From positions 45,404 to 109,403 of the forward strand of contig DATJYK010000237.1 of assembly GCA_035578005.1 (NCBI GenBank): a DNA stretch of 64,000 bases, read 5' to 3'. Under the pieces are notes generated by a model. It searched no databases. It was not told the origin of the DNA and worked only from the letters and a program-made list of their open reading frames with translations. The DNA comes from Gp13-AA77 sp035578005. GTDB lineage: Bacteria; Acidobacteriota; Terriglobia; UBA7540. Below, piece after piece: positions 43,998 to 52,261 of the stretch. The first letter of the stretch is position 1. Each line of letters opens with the position of its first letter. Both the position numbers and the translations under genes were made by a program.

Positions 43998-44115
43998 AGG
44001 GGCGGCCCTTGTGGCTGCCCAAACACGGGCTGGAAGCCCGTGCCACGTGGCATCTTCATCCTGGCCATGCGCGAAATGGCCAAACTCCAGCGGGGCGCCC
44101 ACAAGGGCCGCCCCT
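43998..44115. repeat. Nested hairpin element between the two dehydrogenase-subunit genes
   Basis: A perfect 17-bp outer inverted repeat (AGGGGCGGCCCTTGTGG with its complement at 44099-44115) encloses two smaller stems, CACGGGCT/AGCCCGTG and GGCCAT/ATGGCC. The same outer arm recurs at 63937-64000. It lies between the GMC stop and the start of its partner, in a position to affect the mRNA. Confidence 0.75.
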
Positions 44116-44131
44116 TTGTGGCAGAGAGGCG

Positions 44132-44782
44132 ATGTTTATGGCAGAGGGATTGATTGGCAGGCGGCAGACCCTGAAGTATTTCGGCGTCCTCACAGGCACC
44201 GTCGCCGGCCAGCACTTTCTTGCCAGCTGGTTGCCTGCCGGCTTCGCCGCTGAGAACGCCGGTTCGGCGCCAGCCATGCACCACATCGAGCAGTCGCCGG
44301 CCGCACAAAGCGACGATGCAGCGCCTTATTCGCCGCGCTTTTTCAAACCGGATGAGTTCAAAACGGTTGAAGTCTTGACCGAGCTTATCGTTCCCACTGA
44401 CGATGGGCCCGGAGCCAAGGAAGCCAAGGTGGCGCGCTATATCGATTTCGTGGTGTCGGCGGCGGCGGAGCTCAAACCTGCACTTCAGCTCGAATGGACA
44501 CAAGGCGTCCAACTCCTGGACCGCCTGAGCCGGGAAAAGTACAAAGGCCCCTTCCGCGAGATATCGGCTGCCGATCAGGAGGCTCTGCTCACGGCAATGA
44601 GCCTTCCGGAGCGCGAGCCTGGCTCCAGCCATCCGGGGTTTGCTTTCTATTCACTGGTCAAAGACATGACGGTGGAAGGGTTCTACACTTCGCGCGTTGG
44701 GCTCATCGACGTGCTCGGATATCAGGGCCTCGCCATTTTGAGCGAGTTTCCCGGATGCACTCACCCGGAGCACCAGATGTGA
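44132..44782 (+). CDS. Gluconate 2-dehydrogenase subunit 3 family protein, Tat-exported
   Basis: A 216-residue small subunit. The ATG at 44132 has AGAGAGG just upstream; the frame is open further but that part belongs to the hairpin element. A Tat signal is clear (GRRQTLKYFGVLTGTVAG, cut near FAA). The mature part matches the gluconate dehydrogenase subunit 3 domain, with FKPDEFKTVEVLTELIVPTD and a C-terminal GLIDVLGYQGLAILSEFPG. It escorts the GMC flavoprotein out of the cell and stabilises it. Confidence 0.88.
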   Translation: MFMAEGLIGRRQTLKYFGVLTGTVAGQHFLASWLPAGFAAENAGSAPAMHHIEQSPAAQSDDAAPYSPRFFKPDEFKTVEVLTELIVPTDDGPGAKEAKVARYIDFVVSAAAELKPALQLEWTQGVQLLDRLSREKYKGPFREISAADQEALLTAMSLPEREPGSSHPGFAFYSLVKDMTVEGFYTSRVGLIDVLGYQGLAILSEFPGCTHPEHQM

Positions 44783-45180
44783 AGGGATCGCCGATTTTCG
44801 ATTGCTAATTGTCGATTGTCAGTGTGGCGATGCGGATGCCGCATATGGCGAGACATAGAATTCACCCTGGCGCGGCCTTTGGCCGGAACCAAACCGAAGG
44901 CCTCGGTGCCCTCTGTGCCTAGAAGCCTCTCAACACGGAGTTCACGGAGACTCTGTGGCCGCAGTGTTGAAGGCTTTTGGCCACAAAGGGCACGGAGAGG
45001 TTGCGAGCTGCATTCAAGCACAAGACGAAATCTTCGCGGCCCTCTGTGAGGCTCGGTGTTCTCTTTGGTGAATCGTCTTTCGATCGCGGTCAAAGTTCGT
45101 GCCCGATTTGGTCTTCGCTGAAGGCAGCTCAATTTGAGCAGCGTTCTGACCGTCGACTGTCAGGGCACAAGAGGATGAGA
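44783..45180. other. Spacer with repeat words and imperfect inverted repeat
   Basis: About 400 bases with no credible gene. It starts with CGATT/TGTCGATTGTC words (44790-44823) and contains an imperfect inverted repeat at 44901-45000 built from CTCTGTG and CACGGAG words, with a third related patch at 45041-45071. Confidence 0.45.
44901..45000. repeat. CACGGAG/CTCTGTG inverted-repeat element
   Basis: The left end CCTCGGTGCCCTCTGTG pairs imperfectly with the right end CACAAAGGGCACGGAGAGG; inside lie ACACGGAGTTCACGGAG and CTCTGTGG. It resembles the TTTGCG element at 4493-4585 in length and layout but not in sequence. Confidence 0.5.
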
Positions 45181-46041
45181 ATGCAAAACAGAATTGTTTG
45201 TGCGATTCTCGGTCTGAGTTTATTTGGCTTCATCCCGGTGACCGAAATGATCGCACAACAGCCAACCCCTTCAGCGCAGACGGAAGCCGCGAAACCGTTC
45301 CAATGGCCCAATGGGAAGCGGGCTGCGGTGAGCCTGAGTTTTGACGACGCGCGGACAAGTCAGATTGATGTAGGACTTGCTTTGCTCAATGAGCACGGCG
45401 TGAAGACCACGTTTTACCTCGAGGCCGCTAACATCCACAACCGGCTGGAGGGATGGAAAAAGGCGGTGGCGGACGGTCATGAGATCGGTAGCCACACGGT
45501 CACTCATCCCTGCACGGGCAACTACGCCTTCTCGCGCCACAATGCGCTGGAAGACTACACCCTCCAAATGATGGAGGACCAGATCAACGAGGCCAGCGCC
45601 CAAATCCAGCAAATGCTGGGCGTGAAGCCTCGGACCTTCGCCTATCCCTGCGGGCAGAAGTTTGTGGGAAGAGGGCTCGATGTCAGAAGCTACGTACCTC
45701 TTGTAGCGGAGCACTTTATCGCCGGGCGCGGATACCTGGACGAGTCACCGAACGACCCCGCCTTCTGTGACCTGGCGCAGGCGATGGGCACTCCGTTCGA
45801 CGACATGGACCTGGAGCACATGAAGGCCATTGTCGATGAGGCTGCCAAGCAGGGCCGATGGGTGATTTTCGTGGGCCATGAGATCGGTCCGCGCGGTTAC
45901 CAGGTGACGGATGCAACAGCCCTCGGAGCCCTATGCGACTACATCAAGGATCCGGCAAACGGCATCTGGCTCGGAACGGTGGAAGACGTGGCTCAATACA
46001 TTCGGCAAAAGCGGGGGATGAGCGCTAGAGGTGGCATGTAA
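45181..46041 (+). CDS. Polysaccharide deacetylase family protein, exported
   Basis: A 286-residue NodB-fold deacetylase. The ATG at 45181 is chosen because AAGAGG lies six bases before it; an ATG at 45175 directly abuts that site. A signal peptide (IVCAILGLSLFGFIPVTEMI) directs it out of the cytoplasm. Metal-site motifs are SFDDAR (catalytic and metal Asp) and HTVTHP (two His), with AYPCGQK completing the pocket. It probably removes N- or O-acetyl groups from a cell-surface or external polysaccharide. The region between signal and NodB fold is short, so it is essentially a single-domain enzyme. Confidence 0.9.
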   Translation: MQNRIVCAILGLSLFGFIPVTEMIAQQPTPSAQTEAAKPFQWPNGKRAAVSLSFDDARTSQIDVGLALLNEHGVKTTFYLEAANIHNRLEGWKKAVADGHEIGSHTVTHPCTGNYAFSRHNALEDYTLQMMEDQINEASAQIQQMLGVKPRTFAYPCGQKFVGRGLDVRSYVPLVAEHFIAGRGYLDESPNDPAFCDLAQAMGTPFDDMDLEHMKAIVDEAAKQGRWVIFVGHEIGPRGYQVTDATALGALCDYIKDPANGIWLGTVEDVAQYIRQKRGMSARGGM

Positions 46042-46111
46042 TGTAGGCCAGCAGTTCAATGCACTGCTGACCGTAGTGTGATCGCCATCGAACCGAACGC
46101 CTTGAAAAGCT

Positions 46112-46198
46112 TGGTGCCGAAGAGAGGACTCGAACCTCCACGCCCTGACGGGCACTACACCCTGAATGTAGCGCGTCTGCCAATTCCGCCACTTCGGC
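46112..46198 (-). tRNA. tRNA-Leu (anticodon CAG)
   Basis: An 87-base class-II tRNA with encoded CCA (46112-46114). Acceptor GCCGAAG pairs with CTTCGGC; the anticodon stem CTACA/TGTAG encloses TTCAGGG, giving anticodon CAG. The long variable arm (GCCCGTCAGGGC) is typical of leucine tRNA, and the T arm reads GGTTCGAGTCC. Confidence 0.95.
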
Positions 46199-46437
46199 AA
46201 GGGATCGGAATAGCGACTTGAACGGCTAGAAGGCCCAGTTAAGTCGCGTGTACTCATGTTGCCATCGCACCATTCGGGTGTCAAGGTTGGCAGCGGACAG
46301 GTTGGCGCTACTTCGAAGCAGCGCCGCGTTTGCCGTGGCGCGCGATCCATGGGTCTGGAACAACGGTGATAGTGTGGCAGACCAGCGAGGAGCACCGCGC
46401 GGCGCCTGAGTTGGCTGACACAACATGACAGATTGTC

Positions 46438-47499
46438 ATGGTCGATTTGAACATCGAAGACTTTGCGGCCGCCGCGGCTTATCTGCGCGAGAAGGGATTT
46501 GCTGTTGGGGATGGAGACCTGTCCCTGGAGTGTCTGCCGGGAGGCGTCTCCAATCGAACGGTGCTGGTGCGTTTTTCGGACGGCCGTTCGTGGGTGCTCA
46601 AGCAAGCTTTGCCTAAGCTCAGGGTGGCCGTCGATTGGTTCAGCAGCCCGGAACGGATACACCGCGAAGCGCTGGCGCTGCAGTGGTTCGCACGGCTGGC
46701 GCCCGCAGGGTCTGTGCCCTGTTTTGAGTTCGAAGACGAGCCAAACTACCTGCTCGGCATGGACGCGGTACCGTTCCCACATCAAAACTGGAAAACTGTC
46801 CTGCTCTCGGGAAGAGTGAACCTCAATTACGTGCAACAATTTGGACGTTTGCTCGGGTTGGTCCATCGCCGGGCATCGCAAGAGTGCGAGGCTCGCAAGG
46901 CCTTCGAAGACACATCATTCTTCGAGTCGCTGCGGCTCGAGCCCTACTACCTGTATTCGGCGGAACGGGTGCCAGCGGCGGCGGAGTTTCTGCATCGTCT
47001 CGTGGACGAGACGCGCTCGGGCCGGCTGACGCTGGTGCACGGCGACTACAGCCCGAAGAACATACTGCTGCGAGATGACAGGCTGGTTCTTTTGGATTAC
47101 GAGGTCGCTCACTTCGGAGAACCGGCGTTTGACCTCGGCTTTTCCCTCACTCATTTCCTGAGCAAGGCACATCATCTGACGGCGCAGCGAGCCTTATTTG
47201 CTGAGGCTGCTGTGTGCTACTGGCAAGCATACACTCAAGCTCTCGGCAACGTGCCTTGGGCGCGCGACCTTGAACCCCGTGCGGTTCGCCACGCTTTAGG
47301 ATGTTTGCTGGCGCGTGCCGCCGGCCGCTCCCCGTTGGAGTATCTGAGTGACGCTGAGCGGGTACGTCAGTGCCAAGCAGTGCTTTCTCTGCTACCGGAA
47401 CCACCCTGCCGGGTTCAGGATCTGGTTTCTGAATTTCTCTCAGGATTGGAGCCGTGTGCCTACGATTCAGCGCCTGACCGCACGCGAGATTCTCGATAG
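46438..47499 (+). CDS. Aminoglycoside phosphotransferase (APH)-fold kinase
   Basis: A 353-residue small-molecule kinase. The Brenner motif LVHGDYSPKNILL carries the catalytic Asp and the metal Asn, and LLDYEVAHFGEPAFDLGF carries the second metal Asp. The N-lobe lysine is likely the one in RSWVLKQALPK. Such kinases phosphorylate hydroxyls of aminoglycosides, choline, thioribose or sugars; there is no sign of a resistance role. The gene overlaps the following enolase-like gene by 44 bases, which suggests tight co-expression and a shared substrate. It lies after the tRNA-Leu and starts an operon-like run through the PQQ dehydrogenase. Confidence 0.85.
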   Translation: MVDLNIEDFAAAAAYLREKGFAVGDGDLSLECLPGGVSNRTVLVRFSDGRSWVLKQALPKLRVAVDWFSSPERIHREALALQWFARLAPAGSVPCFEFEDEPNYLLGMDAVPFPHQNWKTVLLSGRVNLNYVQQFGRLLGLVHRRASQECEARKAFEDTSFFESLRLEPYYLYSAERVPAAAEFLHRLVDETRSGRLTLVHGDYSPKNILLRDDRLVLLDYEVAHFGEPAFDLGFSLTHFLSKAHHLTAQRALFAEAAVCYWQAYTQALGNVPWARDLEPRAVRHALGCLLARAAGRSPLEYLSDAERVRQCQAVLSLLPEPPCRVQDLVSEFLSGLEPCAYDSAPDRTRDSR

Positions 47500-48751
47500 C
47501 CGCGGGCGCCCGACCGTTCGCGCGACTTGTGAGCTCAAGGGAGGGCTCTCTGCCTCGGCGTCGGTTCCCTCAGGCGCATCAACGGGCCGCGCTGAGGCGC
47601 TGGAGTTGCGGGACGGCGACGTGAGGCGGTATCGTGGCCTGGGTTGCCGGAGGGCGGTCGCGTCAGTTAAGGAGGACCTTAACGACGCGCTGGCGGGTGT
47701 GGAGTTTGGCAGTCAAGCCGAGCTTGACCGGGCAATGGTTTCGCTCGATCGCACGCCCAACAAGGCGCGCCTAGGCGCAAATGCGATTCTCGCAGTCTCG
47801 ATTGCGTTTGCCCGCGCCTGCGCGTGCCAACAGGGAGTGCCTTTGTACCGATGGTTCGCCACCTTGGTCCCGGAGGCACCGGCTTTCCTTCCGCGGTTGA
47901 CCATCAATCTTTTCAGTGGCGGCAAACACGCTGGCGGGCAAGTGCCCATTCAAGACGTGCTTCTCATCCCTTTGGGCGCGCGCACCATCGACGCCGCGCT
48001 GTCTGCGACGTATGAGATCTACCAGACTGCGGCCGAGTTGATTCATAGCCGCTATGGGATGCGCTTGCTGACCGCGGATGAAGGGGGCTTGGCTCCGCCG
48101 TGCTCCACGACTGAGGAGATGCTCGCTCTGGCAGTGGAGTCCATTACGGCGGCAGGATACAGGCCAGGTGAAGTCACGTTTTTGGGAGTCGATGTCGCGG
48201 CCAGCCACTTCTATCAAAATGGGACTTACCACCTCGGTAGAGAGCGATTGTGCAGTGAGGAAATGATCCAGCGGCTCAGCCAATGGGTGAACCATTACCC
48301 GATCCTAAGCGTCGAGGACGGCCTCGCAGAAGATGACTGGCAATATTGGCCCCACCTTCGTGCGGCTCTCGGCGGCAAGGCGCTGGTTGTGGGAGACGAT
48401 CTTTTGTGTACAAATCCTGAGTGCATCCGCCGGGCCATCGATAGCAAGGCTTGCGACGCTCTGCTGCTGAAAGTGAATCAGATCGGTACCCTGACGGAAG
48501 CTGCCGAGGCATGGCGCTTGGCGCGCGCCGCCGGATGGCAAATCGCGATCAGCGTCCGGAGCGGTGAGACGGAAGATAACTGGGCTGCTGATCTCGCGGC
48601 GGGTTGGAGCGGCGATCAGTTCAAGAATGGTTCCATCACGCAATCTGAGCGGCTTGCAAAATATAATCGGCTCTTGGCTATTGAAGAGGAGACGGGCTGG
48701 CCTGTCCGTGGATGGCCGGGAGTAGCAACCGATGGCATAGTGGACCGTTGA
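47456..48751 (+). CDS. Enolase-family protein, divergent at the active site
   Basis: A 431-residue protein, full length for enolase. It starts at GTG 47456, 44 bases inside the kinase gene; the frame is open further but SQDWSRVPTIQRLTAREILD shows the normal N-terminus. The substrate loop PSGASTG, the His in SGGKHAGGQ, TADEGGLAP, the metal ligands in GVDVAAS, SVEDGLAEDD and GDDLL, and the base lysine in LLKVNQIGT are kept. The expected His of the SHRSGETED motif is Val367, and the usual Gln-Glu of the DIQEF region is Gln-Asp. It may dehydrate another phosphorylated acid rather than 2-phosphoglycerate. Coupling with a kinase fits that idea. Confidence 0.88.
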   Translation: MPTIQRLTAREILDSRGRPTVRATCELKGGLSASASVPSGASTGRAEALELRDGDVRRYRGLGCRRAVASVKEDLNDALAGVEFGSQAELDRAMVSLDRTPNKARLGANAILAVSIAFARACACQQGVPLYRWFATLVPEAPAFLPRLTINLFSGGKHAGGQVPIQDVLLIPLGARTIDAALSATYEIYQTAAELIHSRYGMRLLTADEGGLAPPCSTTEEMLALAVESITAAGYRPGEVTFLGVDVAASHFYQNGTYHLGRERLCSEEMIQRLSQWVNHYPILSVEDGLAEDDWQYWPHLRAALGGKALVVGDDLLCTNPECIRRAIDSKACDALLLKVNQIGTLTEAAEAWRLARAAGWQIAISVRSGETEDNWAADLAAGWSGDQFKNGSITQSERLAKYNRLLAIEEETGWPVRGWPGVATDGIVDR

Positions 48752-48795
48752 TCCCAAGCGCCGTAGTCCAAGGATTCCACGGATTGGAGACATTG

Positions 48796-51081
48796 ATGAA
48801 GTCGCGGAAAGAGTCAAAGTTTGCATCGGAGCCTGGATTTTCTCGCGCTCTTCTGAGTGAGATGCACGCGCTAATGATCGTGTTCTTCGGCTGCCTGGTG
48901 CTTGGCGCTCCGGTCACAGCCCTTGGCCAAGACCACACATCCTGGAGCGACTATGGCGGGGGACCAGACTCCTCGCAATACTCGCCGCTTCGTGAGATCA
49001 ACCGGAGCAATGTCAGCAAACTTGAAATCGCCTGGACTTTTCCAACCGGCGATGACAACCGGTATTTCTTCAATCCTGTCCAGGCGCACGGGCTTACTTA
49101 TGTTCTCGCTGCGAACAACTCCCTCGTTGCGCTGAAGGCCGAGACGGGGAAAGAAGTCTGGGTGCACCAAGCCGATCCGCATACGGAGATCATCACAGAC
49201 CGCGGAATCAACTATTGGGAAAGTAAGGATGGCAGCGAGCGCCGGCTACTTTTTGCCAGCAATCACTTCCTTCAGGCGATCGACGCAAGAACCGGGAAAT
49301 CGATCCTGTCCTTCGGGACGAATGGCCAGGTCGATCTAAAGCAAGGTTTGGGGCGAGATCCCGGTACTCTGTCACTGGTGCAATCCACAACGCCAGGGCG
49401 AGTGTTCGAAAATCTGCTGATATTGGGATCGGCCACCAATCAGGGATACGGCTCCGCTCCCGGCGATATCCGGGCCTTCGATGTACGCAGCGGCAAGCTG
49501 GTGTGGACCTTTCACACCATTCCGCATCCAGGTGAGTTCGGATACGACACCTGGCCGAAAGACGCGTGGAAGCGCGTGGGAGGGGCCAATTGTTGGGGCG
49601 AGATCTCAGTGGATGAAGCACGCGGAATTGTCTACGTGCCCACGGCAAGTCCCAAGTACAACTTTTACGGCGCTGACCGCCGCGGCGCCGACTTGTTTGG
49701 CGACTGCCTGCTAGCGCTCAATGCGCGCACCGGCAAGCTGATTTGGTATTTCCAGATGGTCCATCACGACATCTGGGATTACGACAACACCGCCGCGCCC
49801 AAGCTTCTCACGCTGTGGCATAACGGGCGAAGAGTGAATACCGTTGCGCAGGTGGGCAAAACCGGTTTTGTTTGGGTGTTCGACCGCGACACGGGTAAGC
49901 CGCTTTGGCCGGTTGAGGAACGGCCGGAACCGCGCTCTGACATGCCCGGAGAAGAAACCTGGCCAACCCAGCCCTTCCCCCTGAAACCGCCACCGTTCGC
50001 GCGGCAAGCCTTCACCGCGGCCGACCTGAGCCCCTTGATTACCGACCCGCAGGAATTGGCGCGTTTCCGCCAGGAGATCGAGACCTCACGGAATCAGGGT
50101 CTCTTCACGCCTCCGGCGCTGACGGACACCATGGAGATGCCGGGAAACAGTGGGGGAGCTAATTGGGGCTCCGCGGCCGCGGATCCGGCCAACGGCACCT
50201 TGTATGTCGCTTCGATGGACCTTCCCTGCATGCTCAAACTCGAGCCGGAAGAAACGAGACGTGCAGCCGAGGGCGAGTCCATCGAACAGCAGGGCCATTT
50301 TATCTTTGAGTCGAATTGCCGCCTTTGCCACGGCGGTGACCGCAGGGGTTTGCCTCCGGCGATTCCTTCTTTGGTAGATATCGGCAGCCGGCTAAGTCGA
50401 GACCAAATCGAAACGGTTGTCAGGCAGGGACGCGGCCCCATGCCGGGATTCCCGAAGCTGCGCGCAGCTGATTTCCAGTCGTTGATCGCGTTTCTTCTTA
50501 ACCCGTCGCGCGCCGCAACATCCTCATCACCTACTGCTTCGTCTCTTTCCACGACCACGAAGTCCGAAGGCACGCATGATCCGGAACCGGTCCGCTACCT
50601 GAGCGGCTTCGGCTTCATGATGACGAGCATGCGAGTTCCGCCGATCAAGCCTCCATGGTCGTCACTGACGGCTTACGATCTGAATAAGGGCACAATCAAA
50701 TGGAAGATTCCACTGGGTGAAGTACCGGAGCTGGCGGCGAAGGGAATTCAAGACACGGGCTTTCCATTTCTCAAAACCGGGCCCGTGGTGACCGCAGGCG
50801 GACTGATTTTCACCGCAACGCGAGATCATTTCGTGCGGGCATACGATGAAGAAACCGGAAAGGTGCTTTGGGAAAAGCGGCTCGACACGGCACTCCAGGG
50901 CATTCCCAGTGTCTATGAAGCAGGGGGGCGGGAATATTTGGTTGTTTGCGCAGCAGCGCCGGAAGTGAGCGATGCGGCGGCACAAGGGAGCATCCACGGT
51001 GCTTACGTGGCCTTCGCGTTGCCGACGGCCGGCACAGTCGCGAATGCGCGACTCCGCCACACGCTGGGTTCACGGAATTAG
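48796..51081 (+). CDS. PQQ-dependent dehydrogenase with cytochrome c motif
   Basis: A 761-residue exported quinohemoprotein. The ATG at 48796 (GGAG seven bases upstream) precedes a signal-like stretch (ALMIVFFGCLVLGAPVTALG); the ATG at 48862 is an alternative. An eight-bladed propeller repeats GWxW-like units (LKAETGKEVWVHQ, LNARTGKLIWYFQ, YDEETGKVLWEKR). One heme-c site CRLCH (Cys508, Cys511, His512) lies in a domain inserted before the last blades, with Met in GPMPGFPKLR as a candidate sixth ligand. It probably oxidises an alcohol or sugar in the periplasm and passes electrons to the attached heme. No pqq biosynthesis gene is present here. Confidence 0.9.
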   Translation: MKSRKESKFASEPGFSRALLSEMHALMIVFFGCLVLGAPVTALGQDHTSWSDYGGGPDSSQYSPLREINRSNVSKLEIAWTFPTGDDNRYFFNPVQAHGLTYVLAANNSLVALKAETGKEVWVHQADPHTEIITDRGINYWESKDGSERRLLFASNHFLQAIDARTGKSILSFGTNGQVDLKQGLGRDPGTLSLVQSTTPGRVFENLLILGSATNQGYGSAPGDIRAFDVRSGKLVWTFHTIPHPGEFGYDTWPKDAWKRVGGANCWGEISVDEARGIVYVPTASPKYNFYGADRRGADLFGDCLLALNARTGKLIWYFQMVHHDIWDYDNTAAPKLLTLWHNGRRVNTVAQVGKTGFVWVFDRDTGKPLWPVEERPEPRSDMPGEETWPTQPFPLKPPPFARQAFTAADLSPLITDPQELARFRQEIETSRNQGLFTPPALTDTMEMPGNSGGANWGSAAADPANGTLYVASMDLPCMLKLEPEETRRAAEGESIEQQGHFIFESNCRLCHGGDRRGLPPAIPSLVDIGSRLSRDQIETVVRQGRGPMPGFPKLRAADFQSLIAFLLNPSRAATSSSPTASSLSTTTKSEGTHDPEPVRYLSGFGFMMTSMRVPPIKPPWSSLTAYDLNKGTIKWKIPLGEVPELAAKGIQDTGFPFLKTGPVVTAGGLIFTATRDHFVRAYDEETGKVLWEKRLDTALQGIPSVYEAGGREYLVVCAAAPEVSDAAAQGSIHGAYVAFALPTAGTVANARLRHTLGSRN

Positions 51082-51142
51082 AATGGAGCGAAGCGTTTCC
51101 ACTGACACCAGCCGTTCTCTGCTGGCGCCCCGCGACTCTACC

Positions 51143-52036
51143 TCAGAACGCCTTGATGAGCGTTCCCACAGTAACATGCGGGAAGCTCATTCCACCGAAG
51201 TTCAGCAATGCGGTTTGAGAGTATTGGAGCTGTAAGAAGTCGGTACCGGTATCGCTTTGTACGGTTTCAATTGCGAATACCGATTCCAAACTTGGGGCGT
51301 CCGCATTCTTGACAATGAAGGGTATGTTACCGACGCCTCCTGCGGCCGCCGTCGAGGTGATGAGGCGAATAATCTTCGTGAGATGCTGACCTTGCAGAGC
51401 ATTCCTGACCATCACATTAGGATCGTCGATGATTGCCTGCGTTATCTGAGAGGGCAGCGGACTTGTGCGAAATGCGCTGGGGGTACTGAGGTCGTACTCG
51501 GGGTACGGGTTCTTCGTGCCCGGCGGCGGCGCTTGCCCCCCGGTCTTGAAGGGAACGGTGTTTGCCGGCGGAATGTCCGGCAGCCCCTGAAACACTACGT
51601 TCTGCGAGAATCCGACTGTGCATACCGCATTACCGTGAGGAATCGTGGCCAGTCGCGCGATACTCGCATCTGACGCTGGTTGAGTCGTCGGCGGGATGTT
51701 GAGCCACAGGCCCGGCTCAATGTGGAGCGCCTCTCCCGTCGTCAAGTCGGTGACCCGGTGGAGGTACGTCAATCCGTAAAGGGCGACGTCATCCTGAAGG
51801 CTGCCGCGGTTGAATACCGGAGAGCCGATGGGAGTGAATTCGATGGTCTCCGCCAACAAGTTCAGCTCAAGAAAGATTCCGTCCTTGTTACCCCCCGAAA
51901 AGTTCGGACGGGCAATGAGGTTGAAGCCGGTGCCCTGCCAAAATCCCGGAAGGTCTTGTAGCGGCCCCAATCTGTTTGCCGTCGTCTCATGGCTCGATGC
52001 GGCTCGGTAGAAGCTTTTGCTCTTCGGGTTGCTCAT
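51143..52036 (-). CDS. Conserved protein of unknown function, beta-rich
   Basis: A 297-residue protein with no signal peptide. The ATG at 52036 is well supported: AAAAGGAGATGTC precedes it and a clear promoter lies upstream. Segments such as LPGFWQGTGFNLIARPNF, FLELNLLAETIEFTPIG and IEPGLWLNIP suggest a lipocalin or fatty-acid-binding-like barrel; I recall similar proteins being listed as heme-binding, but cannot confirm that from the sequence. The middle is proline- and glycine-rich, and the C-terminus returns to beta structure (LLNFGGMSFPHVTVGTLI). It is convergent with the PQQ dehydrogenase. Confidence 0.7.
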   Translation of the reverse strand: MSNPKSKSFYRAASSHETTANRLGPLQDLPGFWQGTGFNLIARPNFSGGNKDGIFLELNLLAETIEFTPIGSPVFNRGSLQDDVALYGLTYLHRVTDLTTGEALHIEPGLWLNIPPTTQPASDASIARLATIPHGNAVCTVGFSQNVVFQGLPDIPPANTVPFKTGGQAPPPGTKNPYPEYDLSTPSAFRTSPLPSQITQAIIDDPNVMVRNALQGQHLTKIIRLITSTAAAGGVGNIPFIVKNADAPSLESVFAIETVQSDTGTDFLQLQYSQTALLNFGGMSFPHVTVGTLIKAF

Positions 52037-52074
52037 GACATCTCCTTTTAGGTATTCCGCGTTAACGCCGGACA

Positions 52075-52103
52075 CATTAACCCTCTGGCAGGGCATTTGT
52101 CAA
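52075..52103 (-). promoter_or_regulatory. Promoter of the unknown gene at 51143-52036
   Basis: On the minus strand TTGACA (52098-52103), a 17-base gap and TTAATG (52075-52080), about 40 bases before the ATG. The -35 is perfect, the -10 weak. Confidence 0.55.
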
Positions 52104-52261
52104 TTTAAGTTTGCTCCCGCGTCGCGGGCAGCAACCTGAAATGGTGTACCCCCGGCGCGGCAGGGCCGTTTGTGTGGCGCCGATGACCGTCGCGCCGGAG
52201 TTCATATTGGTCCAGCTCTGGCAACCGGCATCGATGCGGCAGACGACGAGCCTGTGTCGTC

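Noticed and set aside
44009..44131. Upstream extension of the subunit 3 gene
   Set aside because: The bases belong to the nested hairpin repeat, and the Tat signal begins only after 44132.
46438..47499. Aminoglycoside resistance gene
   Set aside because: The kinase fold is shared with many metabolic kinases; overlap with an enolase-like gene points to metabolism and there is no mobile context.
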